A stretch of 49,329 nt of DNA. It comes from Claveliimonas ammoniilytica. GTDB lineage: Bacteria; Bacillota; Clostridia; Lachnospirales; Lachnospiraceae. Below are positions 18,201-25,131 of the stretch, in pieces (within the stretch, counting starts at the first letter, position 1; every line of letters starts with the position of its first letter). Both the position numbers and the translations under genes were made by a program. The notes under the pieces were generated by a model. It was not told the DNA's origin, searched no databases, and worked only from the letters and a program-made list of their open reading frames with translations. The DNA lies in the NCBI RefSeq assembly GCF_025567415.1, contig NZ_JAOQJV010000019.1, positions 1 through 49,329 on the forward strand. The letters run 5' to 3'.

Positions 18201-18602
18201 ATCGACAGAATCAAGGGATTTTTCAATTTTGAGTGGTCATTGCCACATTTGAAAATGCCACATTTTAGTATATCCGGTTCGTTCAGTCTGAACCCTCCAT
18301 CTGTACCGTCATTCGGTGTTGAATGGTACAAAACAGGAGGAATCATGACAAGTCCGACAGTGTTCGGAATGAATGGAACGAGGCTCATGGTCGGAGGAGA
18401 GGCAGGAGCAGAGGCAATCTTGCCACTTGCAGAGTTCTACACAGAATTGAACTCAATGCTTGACCGAAAGCTGAAAGCGATCAATCAGAATGTGAACGCT
18501 TTTATCGAGGTTCACAACTATATTGACGGAGACGAAGTGGCAAGCAGAACGACCGAAAAGGTCAGTGATAATCTTGCAATAGCAACAAAAAAACGGAGGT
18601 GA
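15249..18602 (+). CDS. Tape measure protein
   Basis: The 1117-residue protein sets tail length. Residues 1-185 form a long coiled coil. Residues about 190-480 match the phage tail tape measure core (FGSMPEDMSTVGEAIGEV and FSSINGTNVTQSVDQV). A hydrophobic segment lies at about 613-635. From about 640 to 990 there are degenerate helical repeats rich in Lys/Thr/Trp, such as GWENMKTTVTSKMTEWKTN and GWSHMKSTISTTMQQWNTD. The C terminus has GGIMTSPTVFGMNG and GAEAILPL, typical of this family. AGGAGG precedes the ATG. Confidence 0.95.
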   Translation: MAHTSVKISANSSDYQSQMKSAASQMKVLSSEFKLAQTQAKAFGSAADQLKAKAESLTQKITLQKNIVQLNSEQQAKLTQKLSDQKTKQEELKTKVEAAKKAYEDSTKATGANSEQSKALKEELDKLEQEFKANETAIGKTETALANQTTKTNASKASLVEMESELEKVNKELKNHKLNEFASGCDKAGQKMESFGKKMSVVSAGIAAIGAASIAAFKELDEGYDTIVTKTGATGEALEGLTASADNVFGSMPEDMSTVGEAIGEVNTRFHSTGEELESLSTQFIQFSSINGTNVTQSVDQVDKIMKAWNIDTSQTGNLLGLLTSKAQETGISVDKLESYVLDNNSAFKEMGLSLPQAINLMAQFDANGVDSTTALAGLKKALQNATAEGKSMDVALEETIGSIKNAKTDTEALQIATELFGKKGAAEMATAIRENRIDLTSLSSSMSEYGTTVEDTYNGTLDPIDNATIAMNNAKLALSTLATTAQTAAAPVIEKVTTKIQELTKWFTSLDEGQQQTIIKVGLVVAAVGPLAIGFGKVAQGISTTVKTGQQFASFVGGIIAKITAKTAATAAGTAADTAGAAAEAAHTAATATATGVTGGMTVAQTALNAVMNLCPIILIVTLIAGLIAAGIALYKNWDKVKEKLSELWSNVKEKFNAIKETITGAFSKAKEAVTNKVNEIKDSVANSAVGQAATKTFSAVKNTVTKFMGAAVDTAKEKLGNMKTAYEENGGGIKGVVAAGWEGIKGYYTAGFTFVDNLSGGKLTEIKTKFSEKTSEIKTKVSEGWENMKTTVTSKMTEWKTNASNKLTEIRTDFTTKISGIQSYVSTGWSHMKSTISTTMQQWNTDASNKLLSLKNDFTNKVESVKQGWSTRFTNIKDTATNLMETAKTNVSTKLENMKSAYNEKGGGMKGIVSATFTGIKDTMNSLMSTANTLTGGKLDSIKSSFSTKLNGALSTVGSVMESIRAKFSEKMESAKTAVSNAIDRIKGFFNFEWSLPHLKMPHFSISGSFSLNPPSVPSFGVEWYKTGGIMTSPTVFGMNGTRLMVGGEAGAEAILPLAEFYTELNSMLDRKLKAINQNVNAFIEVHNYIDGDEVASRTTEKVSDNLAIATKKRR

Positions 18603-18606
18603 GGAC

Positions 18607-19314
18607 ATGAAAATTGACAGCATAGACATTCGGTCATTCGATGCAAAGCAGTTGACAGTTGATTTCGAGCCTCCACAGACGGGGGTGACGGTGGAGATGT
18701 TCGACGGGGCATTGATACCGTCGGAATCCGAAACATACACACCATTGTCCGGACTGACAGTGACAGTCCTGTTCAGAGGAAAAGACAGAGACGAGGTTCA
18801 AAAACATGTCAGTGATTTCAATGCAGAGTTGCAGAAAGGTGTTGTCCTTACACTGGACGGGTACAGTCGCCATTTTAAGGCATATATGACGGGGAACTCG
18901 TTGAGCAAGACAATAACGAAAACACGGTACACAGCAGAGTTCAAATTCACGGGGTATTGGTTCAGCGACGAAGTGAGTTTGAACTGGCAGGGAGCGTATG
19001 AGGCAATATTTGAGGCACAGGGAAACAGGGCGACACCGTGCAGACTGACAATCACAGCAACGGAGTACATTGAGCAGTTAAGAATCAACGGTCTTTCCTG
19101 CGGTGAAATTATTATCGACACGATTCCGAGAGGAGCAACCGTCATCATTGACGGAGAAACAGGATTCGCAACGATGGACGGAGAGAACAAGTTCAAGGAT
19201 GTGTCATTGATGGAATTTCCGTATCTCACAACAGGGCAGGAAAAGGAACATCATCTCATTTTCTCTGACAATAACGCACTTGTCACATTGCAGTATAAAC
19301 CTATGTGGTTATAG
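18607..19314 (+). CDS. Distal tail protein (Dit)
   Basis: The 235-residue protein follows the tape measure and has the siphovirus tail component pattern. The N-terminal ring domain contains SFDAKQLTVDFEPPQTGVTVEMF in two stretches, then TRYTAEFKFTGYWFSDE. The C-terminal galectin-like part includes IDTIPRGATVIIDGETG and ends with the strand VTLQYKPMWL. It forms the hub at the tail tip to which Tal and the baseplate attach. Confidence 0.85.
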   Translation: MKIDSIDIRSFDAKQLTVDFEPPQTGVTVEMFDGALIPSESETYTPLSGLTVTVLFRGKDRDEVQKHVSDFNAELQKGVVLTLDGYSRHFKAYMTGNSLSKTITKTRYTAEFKFTGYWFSDEVSLNWQGAYEAIFEAQGNRATPCRLTITATEYIEQLRINGLSCGEIIIDTIPRGATVIIDGETGFATMDGENKFKDVSLMEFPYLTTGQEKEHHLIFSDNNALVTLQYKPMWL

Positions 19315-19325
19315 GAGGCAGTCTG

Positions 19326-20336
19326 ATGGATTTGTACAATGATTCACACGAAAAGGTGTGTATTTTATCCGGAATAAAAGAAACGTGCATCACAAGCACT
19401 CTCAAGACCGGAGATAAGGAAATCACATTCGAGTTCCGAAAGACAAACAGGTATGCAGCGGACATCAAAGAGGAGGGATATATCAGAACCGACACGGACG
19501 AATTTGTTATCAAGCAGGTCGAGCCGAGCGGGGAATGGTACAAATGCACCGGAACATTGAACGTCGAGGAACTGGAGGGCAAACAATATCCGCAGGGATT
19601 TGAGACTGTGGAAAAGACGGTCGATGAATGTCTGACAGAGGCAATCGACGGAACTGGATGGAAAGTCATCCGGTGCGATGTTTCCAAAAAGAGAACAATC
19701 CGGATAGAGCAGAACTGTTCTGCATGGGATGTCGCTCAACAGGCAATCACAACGTATAGATGCGAGATGGTGTTCGATTCTCTGAACAAGGGAATTTCGG
19801 TATATGAGAAATGCGGAGAGGACAGAGGAGCATATTTCATTGAACGTCTGAATCTCAAGCGGTTGCAGGTGCAGTCAAACTCATACGACTTTGCAACAAG
19901 GCTCATTCCGATAGGGAAAGATGGATTGATGCTGAATATCGACGGGAAAAATTATGTTGAGAATCACCAGTATTCAAAGAAAGTGAAAACGATGACGTGG
20001 AAAGATGAAAGATACACGGATGCGGAATCACTGAAAGAGGATGCGGAGGCGAAACTGGACGAACTTTCCAAACCATACAGGTCGTACACAGCAGAAATCA
20101 TCAATCTTGTTGAGGCAGTGCAGGACGAGGAGAAAAAAGAACAGTACAAAGAGGTGTTCAGTATAGCACTGGGAGACACGGTGCTGCTGATCTCCAAGTC
20201 AACGGGAATCCGTGAGAGCCACAGGATTGTGAAATTCTATGAATACCCGTTGACGAAAGAAAAGAACAAGGTCGAACTGGCAAACACAAGACTGTCATTC
20301 GAGGAGGTTCAGAGAACCGAGCAAGAATTGTCATGA
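19326..20336 (+). CDS. Tail-associated structural protein (Tal/gp27-like N-terminal module)
   Basis: The 336-residue protein is the expected Dit partner. It begins MDLYNDSHEKVC, has an FEFRKTNRYAADI strand and SAWDVAQQAITTYRCEMVFDS, and ends with a KFYEYPLTKEKNKVELANTRLS segment typical of prophage endopeptidase-tail hubs. No separate peptidase domain is visible, so it looks like only the hub. ATG 19326 is chosen because AGGAGG lies 7 bases upstream. The family call is good; enzymatic activity is doubtful. Confidence 0.8.
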   Translation: MDLYNDSHEKVCILSGIKETCITSTLKTGDKEITFEFRKTNRYAADIKEEGYIRTDTDEFVIKQVEPSGEWYKCTGTLNVEELEGKQYPQGFETVEKTVDECLTEAIDGTGWKVIRCDVSKKRTIRIEQNCSAWDVAQQAITTYRCEMVFDSLNKGISVYEKCGEDRGAYFIERLNLKRLQVQSNSYDFATRLIPIGKDGLMLNIDGKNYVENHQYSKKVKTMTWKDERYTDAESLKEDAEAKLDELSKPYRSYTAEIINLVEAVQDEEKKEQYKEVFSIALGDTVLLISKSTGIRESHRIVKFYEYPLTKEKNKVELANTRLSFEEVQRTEQELS

Positions 20337-20349
20337 GGAGGTGAGAAAA

Positions 20350-21192
20350 TTGGAAATCATTAGACACATCAAAGTGGATTTGTATGGAGACACACAGCAT
20401 TTTGCAGTTGCAGCGAAACAGATGGATATGGGAACACGGTACATCGGAGTGACGCTCATGGAGGACGGTGTCGTGTATGAGATACCGGACAATGTGGAGG
20501 TCATTATCAACATGACCAAACCGGACAAGACACACGTTCACAACGATGGAGAAAAGTCCGGAAATGAGGCTCTCATTCCTCTCACAAGAGGCATGTTGCA
20601 GGTTCACGGAACAGCATTGTGTGAGGTGCAGTTGTATCAAAATGGTGCATTGCTGACGAGTGCGACGTTTGAGATGGAGATTTTTCCGTCACAGCGGGAT
20701 GAATCGGAAATCATTCACTCCGGAGAATACACAAGACTGGAGAACACCATTGCAGCAGCGAGAGAGGCTCTGCAAATCGCACAGGACACACAGAACACCA
20801 TTGATGCAGCAGAGGCGGTCAGACAGGCACAGGAGCGGTTGAGAGAGGCTGCTGAAAAGGCAAGAGAAATCAAAGAGAGCCGGAGAGAGGATGACACCGC
20901 AAAGGCGATCGCAAAATGCGTCGAGGCGATGGAGGCAGCAATCGAGCAGACAAAGAAATGTCTGACAGCGACCGAGGAGGCAAACAAAATCATCATCAGT
21001 CAGTCCGGTCTTGATGCGATACTGGCAGCAGTCAAAGACTATTATGAACGCATCAGAGAACTTGAGACGGACATCAACATCAATGTGGATGGAGGAACAC
21101 CAAAATCAACCGACCTCCTGCTTGTCAAGGGAGGAACACCGTTCACGACCGATTATGACAAGTATATCGCAGGAACGTCACACACAATTTGA
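20350..21192 (+). CDS. Baseplate upper protein (BppU-like)
   Basis: Residues 1-115 match the BppU N-terminal domain: IKVDLYGDTQHFAV, YIGVTLMEDG and KPDKTHVHNDGE, ending ATFEMEIFPS. A long coiled coil follows (about 120-245, QAQERLREAAEKAREI), with a short C-terminal tip. It likely links the Dit hub to receptor-binding proteins, including the DGR-diversified one downstream. The TTG at 20350 sits 8 bases after AGGAGG; the GTG at 20341 lies inside that site. Confidence 0.8.
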   Translation: MEIIRHIKVDLYGDTQHFAVAAKQMDMGTRYIGVTLMEDGVVYEIPDNVEVIINMTKPDKTHVHNDGEKSGNEALIPLTRGMLQVHGTALCEVQLYQNGALLTSATFEMEIFPSQRDESEIIHSGEYTRLENTIAAAREALQIAQDTQNTIDAAEAVRQAQERLREAAEKAREIKESRREDDTAKAIAKCVEAMEAAIEQTKKCLTATEEANKIIISQSGLDAILAAVKDYYERIRELETDININVDGGTPKSTDLLLVKGGTPFTTDYDKYIAGTSHTI

Positions 21193-21209
21193 GAAAGAGG
21201 TGAAAAAGA

Positions 21210-21596
21210 ATGGCAACAGCAACAATCACTCTGAAAAAGGGAACGACCGCAGAGTGGACGGAGAGCAAGAGGGTTCTCGATGATGGAGAACTGGGTCTCG
21301 AAACCACGACAAGCGGTCACAGAATCATCCGAATCGGTAACGGTTCGACCGAGTTCATGAGCCTCCCTGTCGCATTTGACATCGAGGAGGTCAGAGAAAT
21401 CAAGACCGGAATGGACAAAGATGCAAAAACGTACTATGACGACATGGTCAAAAAGGGAACGGAGTTGCTTGCAGAAATGAAAGCACTGGCAACGACTGTC
21501 GAACTGGAGGACGATGCGACACAAATCAAGTATCGAATGGGTATCTCAAACGGTACGTTGTATTTTGAGGAAATCACAAAGGAGGCAAGTGAATAA
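21210..21596 (+). CDS. Tail fibre / baseplate protein with a hyaluronidase-type tail repeat
   Basis: The 128-residue protein begins with a phage fibre motif: ITLKKGTTAEWTESKRVLDDGELGLET in two stretches, then IRIGNGSTEF. This motif is common at the N terminus of hyaluronidase-like tail proteins and major tropism determinants. A coiled coil follows (about 60-100) and a short beta tip. Its stop overlaps the ATG of the DGR target gene, so the two are probably made and assembled together as tail-tip components. Confidence 0.75.
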   Translation: MATATITLKKGTTAEWTESKRVLDDGELGLETTTSGHRIIRIGNGSTEFMSLPVAFDIEEVREIKTGMDKDAKTYYDDMVKKGTELLAEMKALATTVELEDDATQIKYRMGISNGTLYFEEITKEASE

Positions 21597-22834
21597 TGGC
21601 AGCAGGAGACAGAATATTCATGGCGAAAGAATCCACGTCGCAGGAGATTCTTTCCAACACAAAGAAAATTATCGAGGACGCAAAAGCAAAACCGAAAAGA
21701 TACGGAATGAGAATCAACCTCCTCGACAGCAATCCGGCAACCCGTGTCAAATATCTTTATGATGCGGTTGGAATGACACCCGCAGGAATGAATTTCGCAG
21801 GAGGCGGGTTCGATTATGGAGACTGGGGAGATATTTGGTTCGTAAAGAAAAACCGTCCGGTCATGGTAAGAACTGACGGAACGGTTGACTATGAACTGAA
21901 TCATGAAAACCATGCTCTCAAGCTGAACGGAGGAGCATCGGACATCACAAAAACATCATACGGTGGAAATGCAATGTCCGAGATTCCTCTGATTTGGGTC
22001 AAGAGATGGACACAGAACAATTATCATTTTGTTGTGTTCTGTGAGGAGCAGTACGATGACACATACAAAGCATACGCACACACCGACGCAGACGGAAATG
22101 TCCTGCCTGTGACATATTTCCCGATGTACGAGGGTTCGGTTGTCAACAACAGGATGCGTTCACTCTCCGGTCTCACACCGACAGCGTCCATGACAGACGA
22201 GCAGGAGACGACAGCAGCAAAGCAGAACGGTGACAGATGGGATAAACAGTCATTTTCTGAAATCAACCTCATGTATGAAATGTGTACGATGATTACATGC
22301 AGCACCAACTCACAAGGCAAGTTTGGAAACGGAAACAGTCAGTCCGACAATTTCTTGCAGACCGGAACACTCAACGGAAAAGGACAGTTTTTCGGTTATA
22401 CATCGACCACACAGGCAGTCAAAGTATTTTACTGCGAGAACTTCTTTGCGAACTACTGGAAACGTTTGAGAGGTCTGCTGCTTATCAACGGAGTGTATCA
22501 TGTGAAAGCAGTTCCTCCGTACAACTCAACAGGTGCGGGGTACACAAACACAGGACTGACACCGTCCGGAACATCCGGAGGCTACTGTTCAAGAATGGAA
22601 ATGGCATCCGACATCGGAAGAATCCCGACCGTTGCATCCGGAAGTGAGACCACATACGAATGTGATGGGTTATGGTTCAACAATACGATCGTTGCAGTTG
22701 CCCTGTTCGGTGGCTACCGTGGCGGCGGGTCGAGGTGCGGTTTGTCGTACTGGGATGTGAACACCCCTGCGACGCGCGTGTCCACGGGCTTCGTGGCGAG
22801 CCTTTCTTGTAAACCGCCTGTTGCTGCTGCGTAA
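21596..22834 (+). CDS. DGR variable protein: tail-tip protein with C-terminal C-type-lectin-like domain
   Basis: The 412-residue protein is the target of the DGR and the likely receptor-binding tip. Residues 1-45 form a short attachment segment. Residues about 80-300 form a body with FDYGDWGDIWFVKKNRP and WDKQSFSEINLMYEM. From about 300 the C-type-lectin/formylglycine-generating-type fold appears, with LLINGVYHVKAVPPY, DGLWFNNTIVAVALFGG and the CGLSYWDV core. Residues 368-405 are encoded by the variable repeat. The diversified residues appear to be Y374, G377, R380, Y385, D387, N389, R394, F399, L403 and C405. The ATG overlaps the preceding stop. Confidence 0.93.
   Translation: MAAGDRIFMAKESTSQEILSNTKKIIEDAKAKPKRYGMRINLLDSNPATRVKYLYDAVGMTPAGMNFAGGGFDYGDWGDIWFVKKNRPVMVRTDGTVDYELNHENHALKLNGGASDITKTSYGGNAMSEIPLIWVKRWTQNNYHFVVFCEEQYDDTYKAYAHTDADGNVLPVTYFPMYEGSVVNNRMRSLSGLTPTASMTDEQETTAAKQNGDRWDKQSFSEINLMYEMCTMITCSTNSQGKFGNGNSQSDNFLQTGTLNGKGQFFGYTSTTQAVKVFYCENFFANYWKRLRGLLLINGVYHVKAVPPYNSTGAGYTNTGLTPSGTSGGYCSRMEMASDIGRIPTVASGSETTYECDGLWFNNTIVAVALFGGYRGGGSRCGLSYWDVNTPATRVSTGFVASLSCKPPVAAA
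22698..22810 (+). repeat. DGR variable repeat (VR)
   Basis: These 113 bases align without gaps to the template repeat 342 bases downstream. Twelve positions differ; nine face an adenine in the template. VR bases differing at TR adenines: T22715, G22724, G22725, G22734, G22776, T22790, T22803, T22804, G22809. The three other differences are A22749 (TR G), G22754 (TR C) and A22761 (TR T). VR encodes the last variable surface of the tail-tip protein. Confidence 0.95.
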
Positions 22835-22848
22835 GCAGCGAGGGGGAA

Positions 22849-22867
22849 CGGGGGAGATACTCCCCCG
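22849..22867 (+). promoter_or_regulatory. GC-rich hairpin just downstream of VR
   Basis: A perfect 8-bp inverted repeat (CGGGGGAG and CTCCCCCG) around an ATA loop lies 15 bases after the stop of the variable protein and about 39 bases after VR. Comparable DNA hairpins behind VR promote target recognition in the Bordetella phage DGR. No T tract follows, so a simple terminator role is less likely. Confidence 0.7.
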
Positions 22868-22883
22868 CAATAAAAAGGGAGGT

Positions 22884-22903
22884 TCGGAGGGTTTACCCTC
22901 CGA
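22884..22903 (+). promoter_or_regulatory. Second GC-rich hairpin between VR and TR
   Basis: An 8-bp inverted repeat (TCGGAGGG and CCCTCCGA) around TTTA lies 16 bases after the first hairpin. A third, weaker one, TTTCCA/TGGAAA, follows at 22925-22942. Together they form a structured spacer between target and template. The role in DGR targeting or RNA folding is inferred. Confidence 0.6.
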
Positions 22904-22976
22904 GGTGTCCGGTATGACAAGGATTTTCCACGATGATGGAAACGGGAGGCACATCCGACACAAACAGAAAAAATTG

Positions 22977-22985
22977 TGATAGAAT
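22977..22985 (+). promoter_or_regulatory. Possible extended -10 promoter for the TR RNA
   Basis: TGA-TAGAAT fits the extended -10 pattern TGnTATAAT with one mismatch. It lies about 55 bases before TR, so transcription would start near 22992 and run through TR into the RT gene. No convincing -35 hexamer is seen 17 bases upstream. This is a weak call from sequence alone. Confidence 0.35.
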
Positions 22986-23039
22986 CTCCGACATGACAAA
23001 AAGATGACCTTGACATGACAGGGGAATCGGTGTGCGTCC

Positions 23040-23152
23040 TTGCCCTGTTCGGTGGCAACCGTGGCAACGGGTCGAAGTGCGGTTTGTCGTGCTGGCATGT
23101 GATCACCCCTGCGACGCACGTGTCCACGGGCATCGTGGCGAGCCAATCTTAT
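23040..23152 (+). ncRNA. DGR template repeat (TR)
   Basis: This non-coding copy of VR lies between the variable gene and the reverse transcriptase, the standard place for TR. Codon-phase comparison gives N, N, K, C, H, I, H, I, Q, Y where VR has Y, G, R, Y, D, N, R, F, L, C. It holds only 17 adenines in 113 bases, several in AAC or AAG codons. Three positions expected to be adenine (23091 G, 23096 C, 23103 T) are not. The RNA is copied by the RT with adenine-specific errors and the cDNA replaces VR. Confidence 0.92.
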
Positions 23153-23291
23153 CAAATTATGGAGCATTTAACCAAAAGCACACCTTTTTCCTACACCGCA
23201 GGGTGTTGAAATACACCTAACCAGTGGAAATGATACCGATGCAGGCAGGGTCGAGTAAGAATATCAGAAAGACCTTGAGGTGATAAGAAAG

Positions 23292-24590
23292 ATGGGAAAG
23301 AAATCCGTCAATAACCTGTACAAGCCTATGTTAGAACATAGCAATGTTGAGCAAAAATTTCATAAAGCAGCAAAGGGCAAGACAGAGCGTCCGGACGTTG
23401 CGGTGATATTAGAGCCGACCAACATTCAGAGACATGTCAAGAACGTCGTCGAGCAACTTGAGAACACTGCACCGGAGGGGTACGACGTACCGCATCCGGA
23501 AAAGGCATGGAAACCATCAAGACACGGGAAAGTCTGCATCAACGAGGGAACGAGCAGAAAAGTGAGAATGATTGAGAAACCTCGATACAATTATGAGCAG
23601 GTGATTCACCACATTGTCGTCTCTGCGTGTTATGACATTTTCATGAAAGGGATGTATGAGTTCTCGTGTGGGAGCGTACCGAACAGGGGTGCTCATTATG
23701 GGAAAAAGCACATCGAGAGGTGGATTCAGCGAGACAAAAAGAACTGCAAATATGTTCTCAAGATGGATATTCGACACTTTTTCGAGAGTGTTGACCATGA
23801 TGTCTTGAAAGCGTGGCTCAAGAAGAAAATCAGAGACGAGAGAATGTTGTACATCCTCGAACTGATAATTGACGGGAGCGAGGTCGGGTTGCCTTTAGGG
23901 TTTTACACATCGCAGTGGTTGTCAAATTTCATGTTGCAGCCTCTCGACCATTTCATCAAAGAACAGTTGAAAGCGGTGCATTATATCCGGTATATGGATG
24001 ATATGGTGGTGTTCGGAAAGAACAAAAAGGAACTCCACAGGCTGCAGCAGGAGATTGAGAGATTCTTGAGAGAAAAGTTCAACTTGCAGATGAAAGGAAA
24101 CTGGCAGGTGTTCCGGTTCGATTACACAGAGAAAAAGACCGGAAAGAGAAAAGGGAGACCACTCGATTTCATGGGATTCCAGTTCTATCACGACAAGACG
24201 ATTCTGCGGGAAAGCATCATGTTGAGTTGCACACGGAAAGTCAACCGTGTCGCAAAGAAAGAGAAAATCACATGGTACGATGCAACCGCAATTCTGTCAT
24301 ACATGGGTTACTTGAGCAATACAGACACATACGACATGTACCTGCAAAGGGTCAAGCCTTATGTGAATGTTAAGAAATTAAAGAAAATAGTTAGCAAACA
24401 TTCAAAGCGAAAGGAGCGAGAAAAACATGAAAGAATGGAGAGAAGTGTTCGGAACGGAGGCAGAACAGCCGGAGGAGTTCGACACAACAGCGTCACCGAC
24501 AACGGTATATCAGAGACGCAATATCAAGAAAGCAACGAAAGAGGATGCAGACGGAAAGAAAATCACCGGATGGCAGCGAGAGGAGCGTGA
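23292..24590 (+). CDS. DGR reverse transcriptase
   Basis: The 432-residue protein is a retroelement RT of the DGR class. Motif 3 is LKMDIRHFFESV with D159. Motif 4 is GFYTSQ at 203-208, the GxxxSQ signature that separates DGR enzymes from group II intron and retron RTs. The catalytic YMDDM is at 234-238, and FMGFQF starts at 293. Residues up to about 380 form the conserved body. The last 55 or so residues overlap the next gene and look unconstrained. ATG 23292 is preceded by GAGGTGAT at 8 bases. It copies TR RNA with errors at adenines. Confidence 0.96.
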   Translation: MGKKSVNNLYKPMLEHSNVEQKFHKAAKGKTERPDVAVILEPTNIQRHVKNVVEQLENTAPEGYDVPHPEKAWKPSRHGKVCINEGTSRKVRMIEKPRYNYEQVIHHIVVSACYDIFMKGMYEFSCGSVPNRGAHYGKKHIERWIQRDKKNCKYVLKMDIRHFFESVDHDVLKAWLKKKIRDERMLYILELIIDGSEVGLPLGFYTSQWLSNFMLQPLDHFIKEQLKAVHYIRYMDDMVVFGKNKKELHRLQQEIERFLREKFNLQMKGNWQVFRFDYTEKKTGKRKGRPLDFMGFQFYHDKTILRESIMLSCTRKVNRVAKKEKITWYDATAILSYMGYLSNTDTYDMYLQRVKPYVNVKKLKKIVSKHSKRKEREKHERMERSVRNGGRTAGGVRHNSVTDNGISETQYQESNERGCRRKENHRMAARGA

Positions 24591-24741
24591 AATGTCACGG
24601 GAGGAATATGACAGATTGACGCTCATGCAGGAGGTTGTTGCATCCAACACAACAGGAATCGTTGAATCCGTGACACAGTTTCAGAAAGATGCAGTCATCG
24701 ACGAATACACACAACAGTTGATTGAGGAGGGGTTGATTTAA
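24427..24741 (+). CDS. Hypothetical phage tail-region protein
   Basis: The 104-residue acidic, helical protein starts at an ATG with AAAGGAGCGAG upstream, inside the 3' end of the RT gene in another frame (164-base overlap). Features include TVYQRRNIKKATKEDADGKK and a C-terminal TQQLIEEGLI. Proteins of this type occur between tail fibre and lysis genes in Clostridia phages. It does not resemble the four-helix Avd accessory protein. Function is unknown. Confidence 0.65.
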   Translation: MKEWREVFGTEAEQPEEFDTTASPTTVYQRRNIKKATKEDADGKKITGWQREEREMSREEYDRLTLMQEVVASNTTGIVESVTQFQKDAVIDEYTQQLIEEGLI

Positions 24742-24742
24742 T

Positions 24743-24895
24743 ATGAAAATGCTTGTCGAAAGTCTGAAAAGAATGTACAAGAAAGGCACTCTCACCGAGG
24801 AACAGATCGCAGAGCGTGTCACAAAAGGAAGTATTTCAGCGGAGGAATATGAATACATCACGGGAGAAAAATATTCCGGTGGTGAGGCAAAATGA
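24743..24895 (+). CDS. XkdX-like small protein
   Basis: This 50-residue protein begins MKMLVESLKRMYKKGTLTEE and contains GSISAEEYEYITGE. It matches the XkdX family of very small phage proteins found between tail fibre and holin genes. The ATG follows the previous stop by 1 base and the TGA overlaps the next ATG. Its role is unknown. Confidence 0.8.
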   Translation: MKMLVESLKRMYKKGTLTEEQIAERVTKGSISAEEYEYITGEKYSGGEAK

Positions 24896-25131
24896 CACCG
24901 CTTGAAATAATATCACGGTTGTGCGAGATAACGGAGGAGTTGTCCGGAATCGTGAAAAAGCAGCAAGAAATGATTGAACGCTCAAAAGTGGAGGAGGGGG
25001 TCAAAGAGGAACTCCGGAACATGGTCAATGAGGCAGACGGGAAACTGGATGTCCTTGAGTACCACATGAGACGATACTGCGACACCGACGACGTGGGAGC
25101 GTTCGGAAAGGAGCAGCCGAGTGACGATTGA
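24892..25131 (+). CDS. Hypothetical small helical phage protein
   Basis: The 79-residue protein is helical and charged. An N-terminal amphipathic stretch (PLEIISRLCEITEELSGIV) is followed by a coiled-coil-like region. There is no membrane segment. It is coupled to the XkdX-like gene by an ATGA overlap and to the next gene by an 11-base overlap. It belongs to the pre-lysis cluster; I do not recognise the family. Confidence 0.6.
   Translation: MTPLEIISRLCEITEELSGIVKKQQEMIERSKVEEGVKEELRNMVNEADGKLDVLEYHMRRYCDTDDVGAFGKEQPSDD

Noticed and set aside
17580..18230. Repeated helical units in the tape measure gene as DNA tandem repeats
   Set aside because: The repeats are degenerate at DNA level and are ordinary tape-measure protein architecture.
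23015..23209. Open frame across the template repeat giving a lectin-like peptide
   Set aside because: It only reflects the similarity of TR to the coding VR. It lacks a good ribosome binding site and TR is expected to act as RNA.
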